From Actinomycetota bacterium (GTDB taxonomy: Bacteria; Actinomycetota; Geothermincolia; Geothermincolales; RBG-13-55-18): a stretch of 27,976 bases of DNA. The stretch covers positions 1-27,976 of the forward strand of contig JAPWVA010000002.1 in NCBI GenBank assembly GCA_028275245.1. The letters run 5' to 3'. The notes under the pieces are model-generated. The model made no database searches. It was given only the letters and a program-made list of their open reading frames with translations, and was not told the origin of the DNA. The translations under genes were made by a program, and so were the position numbers. Shown here in pieces: positions 7,580 to 14,676 of the stretch (the first letter of the stretch is position 1; each line of letters begins with the position of its first letter).

Positions 7580-8539
7580 ATGAGGGTAGCCGTGCTGGGT
7601 GGAGGTGCCGTGGGGAGCCTTTTTTCCTTTCTCCTGAGGACCGGCGGGGCAGAGGTGGTGGTTTACGAATCGGATCCGGACCGGAGGGAGTGGCTCCGTT
7701 CGGGGGGGCTGGTGCTGGAGGGTTGCCTGGAGGGAATTTCTGGGATTGAATTGGGGGAATTCGGGAGGCCCGTGGATCCCTTCGACCTGATGCTCATCGC
7801 CGTGCCCGCCCAGTGCACGGCGGAGGCATTGAGGAAGGTGAGCCCCTTCGTACATCGCGAAACCTATTACATCAGCGCCCAGGACGGTCACGTCCTTCCG
7901 GAGCTGAAGAACTTGGTGGGCCCCTCTCGCTCGACTTCCCTCATATGCCGGGTTTCCGCCTGCCTTTCGGAGGGCGGCCCGGTGGAGGTGGAGGAGGCGA
8001 GGGAAGTGGCCTTGGTAGCAGGGAAGGGGTTCGATTCCGAGGCGGCCCGGACTTTTATGGAAATCATTTCTAATATAGTCCCGGTTCACCTGTTGGAGGG
8101 GGAGGAGGCAAGGAGGGGGATTTCCGAGAGGATGGCGGTTTCCTCCACCATAAACGCCATTTGTGCCGTGGCGGCCAAGCCTCCCTGCCTACTGAAGGAG
8201 GACTGGGAGGCCAAGGATCTGGTTGACAGGGCATGCCGGGAGGCCAGGGTAGCCCTGGGTTTGGAGGAGTCAGGTGCCGATCCCTTCCGGGAGGGAGTCT
8301 GGGACCGGTTGATGCCCCCCATGTCATGGCACTTGGCCAGGTACGGCAGAACAGAAGTGGAATACCTCTCGGGAGATATCCTTAGGAGAGGCAGGGAGAG
8401 ATCAACGCGCCTCTTCGTGCAGCGCTCCCTATATACCGTGGTGAAGGAGATGGAGGCAGGGAGGCTCTCCCCGGGCGAGAAGGCCTGGCGGGAACTACGT
8501 AGGAGGGTGGAGGAGGACGAGGGACTGGGCCTTGTGTGA
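7580..8539 (+). CDS. Ketopantoate reductase (ApbA/PanE)-like NAD(P)-binding protein, atypical active site
   Basis: This 319-residue protein has the fold and length of 2-dehydropantoate 2-reductase: MRVAVLGGGAVGSLFSFLL gives the Rossmann GxGxxG at the start, LMLIAVPA (70-77) is the typical second strand, and a helical C-terminal domain follows. In true ketopantoate reductases the catalytic lysine sits in a KLxxNxxxN-type helix. The matching segment here reads ERMAVSSTINA, which places arginine R184 at the lysine position and serine S188 at the first asparagine, with N192 kept. Pantoate synthesis is therefore uncertain, and a different 2-oxo- or 3-oxo-acid substrate is possible. The ATG at 7580 is preceded by GATGGGAGC. 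No other coenzyme A or pantothenate gene is nearby. Confidence 0.72.
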   Translation: MRVAVLGGGAVGSLFSFLLRTGGAEVVVYESDPDRREWLRSGGLVLEGCLEGISGIELGEFGRPVDPFDLMLIAVPAQCTAEALRKVSPFVHRETYYISAQDGHVLPELKNLVGPSRSTSLICRVSACLSEGGPVEVEEAREVALVAGKGFDSEAARTFMEIISNIVPVHLLEGEEARRGISERMAVSSTINAICAVAAKPPCLLKEDWEAKDLVDRACREARVALGLEESGADPFREGVWDRLMPPMSWHLARYGRTEVEYLSGDILRRGRERSTRLFVQRSLYTVVKEMEAGRLSPGEKAWRELRRRVEEDEGLGLV

Positions 8540-8997
8540 GCTGGCCTTTCCGATGCCCGGTTTTCCCTTCAGGCCAAGGTGCATCCGGGGCGCCGCGCCT
8601 TTTGTGCTATCAAGGCGATCTATGCTCCCGTTCCCCGATCTCCGCATCCCGGTGCCTTCCATTTCCCCGGCGAGGAAGGATAGCTTTCCCCGGCAGGCAG
8701 CGGAGTCACCCTGCCCTCCTCCGACATTCCTAGGGCAGCCGAGATGAGAGGAGCCATGGTCTAAACACGGAAATGCATCACCTCGCTCGTCATCTCTGGC
8801 CGCGGGGAAATGGCGAGCAAGAAAGCACGGTACCGTTAGCCTCCCTCCCTGGGGGATACCCTCGCGGGAGCACGATCCACACCGAGACCACCGAAGGATG
8901 GGCACTATCGTCGGAGCCGCGGCTATAGAGGACCGGGATGAAGGCCGAACCCCTTGGGCACTGACCCTGTGCCGCTCAGTTCCAAGGCCCCATCCCG
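8540..8997. other. 458-base region without a recognisable gene
   Basis: This region separates the convergent ends of the reductase-like gene and the minus-strand DJ-1-like gene. I found no conserved protein segment in any frame, no tRNA, and no hairpin followed by T. A long minus-strand open frame crosses it but is out of frame with the DJ-1-like gene and rich in Gly/Arg/Pro, as expected of GC-rich antisense noise. Confidence 0.5.
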
Positions 8998-9690
8998 TCA
9001 ATCGCTTCCGTTTCGGCCCATGGTATGGCGCAGCCTTTCCAGGATGATCCCGGCGAATTGTTCGCTGGCCTCCGGCCCCTGGGCGGTCACTATGTTGCCA
9101 TCGACCTCCACCGCGGCACCGGTGTAATGGGCACCACCCACCTCCAGATCCTCCGCCGCCGTGGGATAGGCGGTGGCCCGTTTCCCTTTCAAAACGCCGG
9201 CCCTGGCAAGGATGGCAGGTGCCAGGCAAATGGCCGCCAGCAATCCCTCTCCCTGGGCCGCTTCCCGAGCCAGGCGATGTGCCTCGCCGGAATCGAAAAG
9301 GGAGGGTGTACCCGGGCCACCGATGAATATCACCGCCGCATGCCCTTTCGCATGGGCCTCGGAGAGGGAGAAGTCGGGAACCACCCTGGTGCCGGAGACG
9401 CCCACCGCCGGCACCCTTTCCTCGGCGGCCACCGAGACAGTATAACCGGCGCTTTTCAGGGCATGGCGCACCGTGTTGAACTCCACGTCCTGGAAGTCCT
9501 CCTGGGCTATCACCAGCAGTACGGTGGGGCCGGCTTCCACGCCGGTTGATTCGCCTGCCCCGGTCTCCTCCCAGGAGCTTTCGCCTACCACCTTCGCTGT
9601 CCCGCCGTTTTCCCGGCCGCAGGAAGCGAGGGGGAGGCAAAGCAATGACGCAAGGGTGATCACAAAAAATTGCTTGACAAACCTGGTCAT
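8998..9690 (-). CDS. DJ-1/PfpI-family protein with lipoprotein signal peptide
   Basis: This 230-residue protein carries a lipoprotein signal: TRFVKQFF, a hydrophobic stretch, then the lipobox LASC with the acylated cysteine at residue 24. A low-complexity linker (about 25-54) leads into a DJ-1/PfpI domain: VLLVIAQEDFQDVEF with the conserved acidic residue, AAVIFIGGPG, and the nucleophile-elbow motif AAICLAPAIL with cysteine C155, then TAQGPEASEQFA, matching the family's T.xGPxxS motif. Members include glyoxalase, chaperone-like and amidotransferase-like proteins, so the reaction is open. Most are cytosolic; this one should be tethered outside the membrane. An upstream ATG at 9726 would add 12 residues, but the ATG at 9690 has a G-rich ribosome site and gives a proper signal peptide. 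Confidence 0.82.
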   Translation of the reverse strand: MTRFVKQFFVITLASLLCLPLASCGRENGGTAKVVGESSWEETGAGESTGVEAGPTVLLVIAQEDFQDVEFNTVRHALKSAGYTVSVAAEERVPAVGVSGTRVVPDFSLSEAHAKGHAAVIFIGGPGTPSLFDSGEAHRLAREAAQGEGLLAAICLAPAILARAGVLKGKRATAYPTAAEDLEVGGAHYTGAAVEVDGNIVTAQGPEASEQFAGIILERLRHTMGRNGSD

Positions 9691-10201
9691 GACCGTGCCC
9701 CCCTGTAAAAAAACGGCTCTGATCATTACCCCTGGAGGGGTTCCACCACCCTTGTGCCGCGAGGCAGTCCCGCGGTGGATCTCCCGGCACCGCCGCGGCC
9801 ACCATTACATCTTACCACCGAAACCGGAGATGCCGCGGATGGGCAAATGTGGGGGTGAGGAACAGCAGGGCCTGGGTTTACCGGTATCTGCTGGTCCCGT
9901 GCGGTGCTTTTTTCCGGCCAGCGCAGAGATCGGCCTTCTTTGACCCCGGAGGAGGGAAAGGTCTCTTACTCGGGTCGGTCGCGGACCTCCTGCCTTGCCG
10001 CTCCACCGGGAAGGTCAGGCTAGCTCGGTACCTTGAAGCGGGTAAAAGCATGGCCAAGACCGTTGGCAGAGGTGTGGACCAGATGGACTAGAGCTTTGGG
10101 ATTGCTTTGACCGGAGAAGACCGGGGCTTTGTCGGAAGAACCGCAAGGCCCTCGAACCCTCGCGGTCACGGGGTGTAATCACCTGACCGGTATCGCCGAG
10201 G
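9691..10201. other. Non-coding region upstream of the DJ-1-like lipoprotein
   Basis: About 510 bases with no gene I can support. ACCCCTGGAGGGGT at 9728-9741 is an inverted repeat with a two-base centre, just upstream of the minus-strand lipoprotein gene, and might be a regulatory site. A short GTG-started frame at 9849-10091 has no recognisable features. Confidence 0.45.
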
Positions 10202-10644
10202 ATGGCTAGGCGAGGAGATCAGGTCGATGTGGCCAAGGTGACGGAAGGGGACATGAGGGAGAAGGCCCCTTCCTTCCTGGAGCCGGGGGAGCACGGGGTC
10301 AACCGTGGGACGGGCTTCGGAGTCGGGCATCAAGATATTACTACGTGGCCCTGACCGAGCGCCGTTTTTTGTGGATGAGGCTTTCCTTCTCCAAAGAGGC
10401 TAGGGGCGCTGAGTCCATCTCCCTGCAAGAGCCGACGCGGCCTTTGGCACAAGGTTAAAATTTCATTCCGTGGGACATGAAACTCCGCTTTAGCATGATA
10501 GGGGCCTCCCTTTACATCCGGACCAGGGACGGGAAAAAGAGGGCATTTCGTTTTCCCTTGATCGCTGGGTTGAACTACAAGGAGGTCCCGTTACGGAAAA
10601 TGGAGACCCTTAAACCACCGGGCTATTCGCGGATCATGGCGTGA
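10202..10644 (+). pseudogene. Probable decayed bacterial PH-like domain gene (frameshift plus in-frame stop)
   Basis: Three pieces read as one broken protein. The first, from ATG 10202 in frame 2, contains MREKAPSFLEPGE, like the xFLxPGE opening seen in actinobacterial PH-like (bPH) proteins. A shift to frame 1 between about 10280 and 10305 then gives WDGLRSRASRYYYVALTER, like the RYYxVALTxRR strand of such domains. That frame meets TAA at 10456-10458, then continues open as MKLRFSMIGASLYIRTRDGK and KRAFRFPL, ending at TGA 10642-10644. The order and spacing fit a small PH domain. Assignment is by pattern recognition only. A sequencing error could explain the frameshift, but a frameshift plus a nonsense codon favours decay. 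Confidence 0.4.
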
Positions 10645-10684
10645 TGGTGGGGGTAGGCGAGGTTGACCGAGGTGGCCACGCTGG

Positions 10685-10796
10685 ATTAGCAAACTCCTAT
10701 GGCCGGAAGCGGCATGGCTACCTCGGGGGAATCATCGCCTCGAGGGAGGTTTGTTCCTCATTAGCAAACTCCTATGGCCGGAAGCGGCATGGCTAC
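10685..10796. CRISPR. Two-repeat CRISPR-like unit (37-bp repeats, 38-bp spacer)
   Basis: Bases 10685-10721 and 10760-10796 are identical over 37 bases and flank a unique 38-base spacer (10722-10759). Repeat and spacer lengths are in the CRISPR range. Each repeat can fold into a hairpin: GCCG pairs with CGGC around GAAG (10702-10713 in copy 1), extended by AT/AT beyond a single bulged G. I found no third copy 75 bases before or after and no cas gene in the window. It could be a remnant or orphan mini-array, or an ordinary local duplication. The repeat is certain; the CRISPR reading is not. Confidence 0.4.
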
Positions 10797-10835
10797 GGGG
10801 ACTTCTCCGGAAGAACCGGATGTCTCGAGGTGTCT

Positions 10836-10866
10836 CGATCTGAAAGTAGGCCGATCTGAAGGTAGG
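10836..10866. repeat. Short near-perfect tandem repeat
   Basis: CGATCTGAAAGTAGG (10836-10850) recurs at 10852-10866 with one change (A to G). TGTCTCGA also occurs twice, at 10821-10828 and 10831-10838. The cluster sits between the 37-bp repeat pair and the 3' end of the acyl-CoA ligase gene. Confidence 0.7.
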
Positions 10867-10876
10867 GGTTTTCGAG

Positions 10877-12481
10877 CTAAGTTCCTTCCCGGAGAAGGCT
10901 CTCCCGCAGCGCCCTCCTCAGCGGCTTGCCCACGAGGTTTTTAGGTATCGAGTCCGTGAAGGTCAAGTCCTTGGGGCACTTGTAATACACCAGGTGCCGT
11001 CGGCAATGCTCCAGCAGTTCGTCCCGGGATGCAACCCTTCCCTCCTTGAGCTTGATGAAGGCATGCACCACCTCACCCTTTACCGGGTCGGGCTTTCCCA
11101 CCACCACCGCCTCCTCCACGGCGGGATGCCCTTGAAGCACCTCCTCCACCTCAGCGGGATAGAGGTTGAACCCGCTGGTGATTATCAGATCCCTTTTCCT
11201 CTCCACCACGTAGAGGTATCCGTCCTCATCCAGGTACCCCATGTCTCCCGTGTGTAGCCAACCACCCCTCAAGGCCTCCTCCGTGCCCTGTGGGTCTTTG
11301 AGATACCCCAGCATCACGTTGGGGCCGCGGACCACTATCTCCCCCGGGCTTCCCGGTGGCAGGGGGCGATCGAAGTCGTCTACCACCCTGACTTCCACTC
11401 CCTCCAGGGGAAGGCCTACGGAGCCAAATTTGAAGGGTATGTGTGGGCCCTGCATGGATACGATGGGGGAGGCCTCAGTGAGGCCATAACCCTCGTAGAG
11501 GTTCACCCCGAACTTTTCGTGGAATGCCCGCTGGATCTCCACCGGGCAGGGCGCCGCCCCGCTGACCAGCCTTTTCCAACTGCGAGTGTTGTACCGGTCG
11601 GCGTGGGGGTGGTTCAGGAGCTGCACGAACATCTCAGGCACACCCACCATGGAACGAACGTGGTGGGATTCCGTGAGCATGAGGGTCTCCCCTGGCTCGA
11701 ACCAGCGGGTGAGGACCGCTTTCAGGCCCGCGAACCAGGGCATAAGGGAAACGGTGATCCCGAAGGAGTGGGAGAGGGGGAGGGAGCTGAGAGCGGTCTC
11801 TTCCCGGCCCACCTTTCCCGTGCGGATGGCCGAGACCACGTTGCTTCCCAGGTTGCGGTGGGAGAGGAGGACCCCCTTGGGTTTGCCGGTGGTGCCTGAG
11901 GTGTAGAGAAGGGCAGCGACGTCGTCGTCGGCGGGATCGGTATCCGGGAGCTCGGCGGGCTGTTCCTCCGCCAGCTCGCGTAGGCTCACAGCGCCCACGG
12001 TTTTCTCCACGGACTCGTGGGCCACTATGACCCTGCCCCCTTCCCAGAGCCCACGACAGGCCTCCCTTACCTTGGGGAAGAGCCCCGGGTCGGTGACCAG
12101 GAAGGCGGCTTCCGAGTGCTCAGCGACCCAGGAGAGCTCTTCGGCGCTCAGGAGAAAAAGGGCAGGACAGAAGACGATACCCGCGAAGAGGCAAGCAGTG
12201 TAGAGCCTGGGCACTTCCAGGGAGTTCTCCATGAAGACGAGGAGCACGTCGCCCCTGTTCAACCCCAGCTCCCTGAGCCCCCGGGCATACTTCATGATGC
12301 GCTGAAGCTCTTGCCGGTTGGTATGGGCCTGGCCCTCGAAGAAGACTATGGCGTACTCGTCGTACCTCTGCACGTTTTCCCGAATGATCTGGGTGAGAAG
12401 GCTCAAGACATTCCCCTTCTTTCGCTTCTCAGTGGATATACTTTTATCCCTCAGCTTGCTCGCGCGGGCCTTGCAGCGCAT
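10877..12481 (-). CDS. AMP-forming acyl-CoA synthetase (fatty-acid-CoA ligase family)
   Basis: This 534-residue enzyme activates a carboxylic acid, probably a fatty acid, to its CoA thioester through an acyl-adenylate. The adenylate-forming motifs are all present: P-loop YTSGTTGKPKG (193-203), YGLTEASP (332-339), WLHTGDMGYL (408-417), hinge region KRDLIITSGFNLYPAE (429-444) and the C-terminal PKNLVGKPLRR with catalytic lysine K519. Chain length cannot be read from sequence. The start is unsure: the ATG at 12481 has its AGGAG directly against the start codon, whereas a TTG at 12406 (residue 26) has AAGGGG at a suitable distance and removes a charged leader not typical of the family. It would feed the dehydrogenase, hydratase and 3-hydroxyacyl-CoA dehydrogenase encoded further along. 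Confidence 0.92.
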   Translation of the reverse strand: MRCKARASKLRDKSISTEKRKKGNVLSLLTQIIRENVQRYDEYAIVFFEGQAHTNRQELQRIMKYARGLRELGLNRGDVLLVFMENSLEVPRLYTACLFAGIVFCPALFLLSAEELSWVAEHSEAAFLVTDPGLFPKVREACRGLWEGGRVIVAHESVEKTVGAVSLRELAEEQPAELPDTDPADDDVAALLYTSGTTGKPKGVLLSHRNLGSNVVSAIRTGKVGREETALSSLPLSHSFGITVSLMPWFAGLKAVLTRWFEPGETLMLTESHHVRSMVGVPEMFVQLLNHPHADRYNTRSWKRLVSGAAPCPVEIQRAFHEKFGVNLYEGYGLTEASPIVSMQGPHIPFKFGSVGLPLEGVEVRVVDDFDRPLPPGSPGEIVVRGPNVMLGYLKDPQGTEEALRGGWLHTGDMGYLDEDGYLYVVERKRDLIITSGFNLYPAEVEEVLQGHPAVEEAVVVGKPDPVKGEVVHAFIKLKEGRVASRDELLEHCRRHLVYYKCPKDLTFTDSIPKNLVGKPLRRALRESLLREGT

Positions 12482-13206
12482 CTCCTGAATGCCGCCGCGG
12501 GCCCTGACGTCATCGCCCCCTTAACGATGAGTCGCTTCATTCCCTTCTTCATTCCCTTCTTCTTTCTCTCTGACCTGCGAACTCAACCTGTGGATGGGGC
12601 TTTAAAGCTTTTAATTATAAGGCTTTAATTAAATGATTCCCCACCGCCTCGCGTTCATTCACCTTTTCCGGGCTCATCCAGACCCCCCGGCTTGCTGAAA
12701 GTGGAGCTCGGGGGATGACCCACAGGAACCCGGGCGTAAGGGGCCCCAGTCCGTTGGCGCCCGAACGGTGGCCCCCGGGCATGGCAGCGGGGATGGAGAT
12801 ATTGTCATTCCATTTGAAGTGGTTCGATGGGTAGAGGCGCCGAGAGTGGTTGCTGTGCAGTGACTCCGTCCACCGCCGGCCAGTGGTCACTCAGGGCGAT
12901 GATCCCCTTTTCTGGGGGGAAGCCATGACATCAAAGAGAGCAGCGTCGCGTCTTTCCGGCAGAGGGCTTGCCGCAGTCCCGGTGTCGACTGCACCACAAG
13001 GCGATCCCCCACCGGACGGGACCGCGCTGTCTTTGCAAATATGGAAAAAAGAGGTGAAACACGTGGTGCTAGGGATTCAGCAGGAGCCTTGGAAGGGCGC
13101 CTTGCCCTAGGTTGCGTAAAAGATAGCCAGGAAAGGGGACTCCGTGGGATCCCCATCTTCCATACCGGGGAGTTGCGAACCGGGGTGAGGGATTGGTGGA
13201 GGCGGT
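12482..13206. other. 725-base region without a recognisable gene
   Basis: The region lies between two minus-strand genes. The part near the ligase has a T-rich repeated stretch (ATTCCCTTCTTC twice around 12539-12562) and an AT-rich palindromic element (12602-12628). The remainder has no frame with a recognisable protein and no tRNA. An 86-codon plus-strand frame at 12850-13110 lacks supporting features. Confidence 0.45.
12602..12628 (-). promoter_or_regulatory. AT-rich promoter-like element with inverted repeat upstream of acyl-CoA ligase
   Basis: On the minus strand a perfect TATAAT (complement of 12614-12619) lies inside a 7-bp inverted repeat, TTAAAGC (12602-12608) with GCTTTAA (12622-12628). 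This is one of the most AT-rich spots in the window. I see no good -35 hexamer at 16-18 bases. A transcription factor could bind over the -10 box, for example a fatty-acid-responsive repressor, but that is inference. The leader to the ligase start would be about 125 bases or longer. Confidence 0.35.
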
Positions 13207-14313
13207 TCAGCCCGATCCTCCCCGGCGTAGTAGGTTGACGAAACCCCTTATCTTGATCGCCCCGCGGGGGCAAAGCTCAAAACAGCAGTAGCAACCAATG
13301 CAACGGGAACGGTCGAACTCGGGATGGCCCTTGACCGTGACGGCTTCCGCCGGGCATCCCCTGGCGCAGGAGGCACAACCGTCGCACCGCTCCCGGTCCA
13401 CGGAGAAACGGGGGCGGGAGATGCCCCGGAACACCACCCTCTGCACCAGCCCGAGGGGGTCGAGGCGGGCCACCGTGGAGGGAAGCCGGAAACCTTCCAC
13501 CCGCGGTATGTCTCCCTCCAGCTCCACCTCCCCGAGGTCCCCGGGGGATAGCCCCCTTTTCATGGCCCACCTCTGGCTGGGTACCTTGCTGGGATCCAAG
13601 CCCATCACCCGGCAGACGGCCAGGTCCACGGCCCCGCCGCTGTCCCCGGCCAGCACCAGCCCCAGCTTACGGAGGGGACCCCCAGAGGGGCCGTTTCCCT
13701 CCATGGCCACGATCCCGTCCATGATCACTAGGTCGGGGGGTCGCAACGCGTAAACGTCCACCACCAGCTCCCCAAAGCGGTCGTGGGTGGGAGCCGCAGA
13801 GTGCAGCCGCGCCTTCTCCCCGCCCACCAGGAACCCGTAACTGTTCTTTATAGCTCCGGTGATGACGGTGCTGACGTGGGTCTTGAGCTTGGGTAACGAT
13901 ATGAGGATGTCCGCCTCCAAAACCTCGCGGGAGACCTGGACTTCCCGGATGTAGCGGGAGTCGATTCGCGCCGTTACGGGGTTGAGGGACAGGTTGACCC
14001 AGCATTCCCCGGCCGCCTCCGCGGCCCCGGTGATTTTACCCACCCTTTCCACCAGACCATAACCCCGCAGACCCGGGTTGTCCCCCACCATCACCTTGGC
14101 TCCCCGGGCGATGAGTTCATCGCGGACCGCCCGCACGAGGGAGGGATGGGTCACCACACCGGATTCCGGGGGGAAAGGACCCAGGAGATTGGGCTTCACC
14201 AGCACACTCTTTCCCTTGAGCTGCAAGCCACTACGCTCCAGGACATCCGACACCACCTCCCGCAGCACCGGGATGGAGTAGTCTTCCACTTGACGGCAAA
14301 TAAGGTAGGCCAT
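13207..14313 (-). CDS. DUF362-domain protein with C-terminal 2x[4Fe-4S] ferredoxin domain
   Basis: This 368-residue protein joins a DUF362 domain (about 1-295; SVLVKPNLLGPFPPESGV, VGDNPG, ISLPKLKTH, TGAIKNSYG, VIMDGIVAMEGNGP) to a bacterial-type ferredoxin with two complete cluster motifs: C310, C313, C316, C320 and C338, C341, C344, C348. It is cytoplasmic and probably takes part in electron transfer, but the reaction of DUF362 proteins is mostly unknown. The frame is open up to 14526, but ATG 14313 is chosen because AGGGAGG lies about nine bases before it and the conserved domain starts there; the extra 71 residues are low-complexity. It is divergent from the RND exporter gene. Confidence 0.87.
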   Translation of the reverse strand: MAYLICRQVEDYSIPVLREVVSDVLERSGLQLKGKSVLVKPNLLGPFPPESGVVTHPSLVRAVRDELIARGAKVMVGDNPGLRGYGLVERVGKITGAAEAAGECWVNLSLNPVTARIDSRYIREVQVSREVLEADILISLPKLKTHVSTVITGAIKNSYGFLVGGEKARLHSAAPTHDRFGELVVDVYALRPPDLVIMDGIVAMEGNGPSGGPLRKLGLVLAGDSGGAVDLAVCRVMGLDPSKVPSQRWAMKRGLSPGDLGEVELEGDIPRVEGFRLPSTVARLDPLGLVQRVVFRGISRPRFSVDRERCDGCASCARGCPAEAVTVKGHPEFDRSRCIGCYCCFELCPRGAIKIRGFVNLLRRGGSG

Positions 14314-14676
14314 GATTTCGAACCTCCCTATCCTGATCCCCGTGGGCGAAGGGAAGGCCTCCCTTGCCCCTCTCGGCGTTTTTGGGGCGCTCTCCGCCGT
14401 CCTCCCGACCAGTGCGAAGAGGCTACCCAGCTGGCGGGGAAGCCTTTTCCCGCCCGAAGGAGTCCCGGCAGAACCTTGCTCCTGCCCCCGTCCCCTGATG
14501 ATAGCCCATCGCGTCTTACGGGTCACGGGCAGGTAACCAACCGTCGTGGCGGGACATTACAATAAACGGGTGAGATATCGCCGCGAGACCGTCTCCGCAG
14601 GCCCCGGGCCGAACGGGGCGGCCACGGAACTGGCGGCGGATCGATGCAGTTCGTACGCTGGTGGGGAGGGGTATCG
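14314..14676. other. Divergent intergenic region (DUF362 gene / RND exporter)
   Basis: 363 bases between two divergent starts. A TACAAT box at 14558-14563 (plus strand) matches the -10 consensus at five of six positions and would give a leader of about 105 bases for the exporter, but no good -35 box is visible 17 bases upstream. Both genes have in-frame upstream extensions here that I judge to be non-coding. Confidence 0.4.

Noticed and set aside
9675..9680. TTGACA on the plus strand, a perfect -35 hexamer
   Set aside because: It lies within the 5' coding part of the minus-strand lipoprotein gene, has no suitable -10 box downstream, and no plus-strand gene follows.
8495..9805. 436-codon minus-strand open frame
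   Set aside because: It overlaps the DJ-1-like lipoprotein gene in another frame; its translation is Gly/Arg/Pro-rich without domains, whereas the DJ-1 frame has a signal peptide and active-site motifs.
10641..10859. 72-codon open frame containing the repeated peptide ANSYGRKRHGY
   Set aside because: The peptide repeat is a by-product of the 37-bp DNA repeat, whose 75-base period happens to be a multiple of three; the frame has no good ribosome site.
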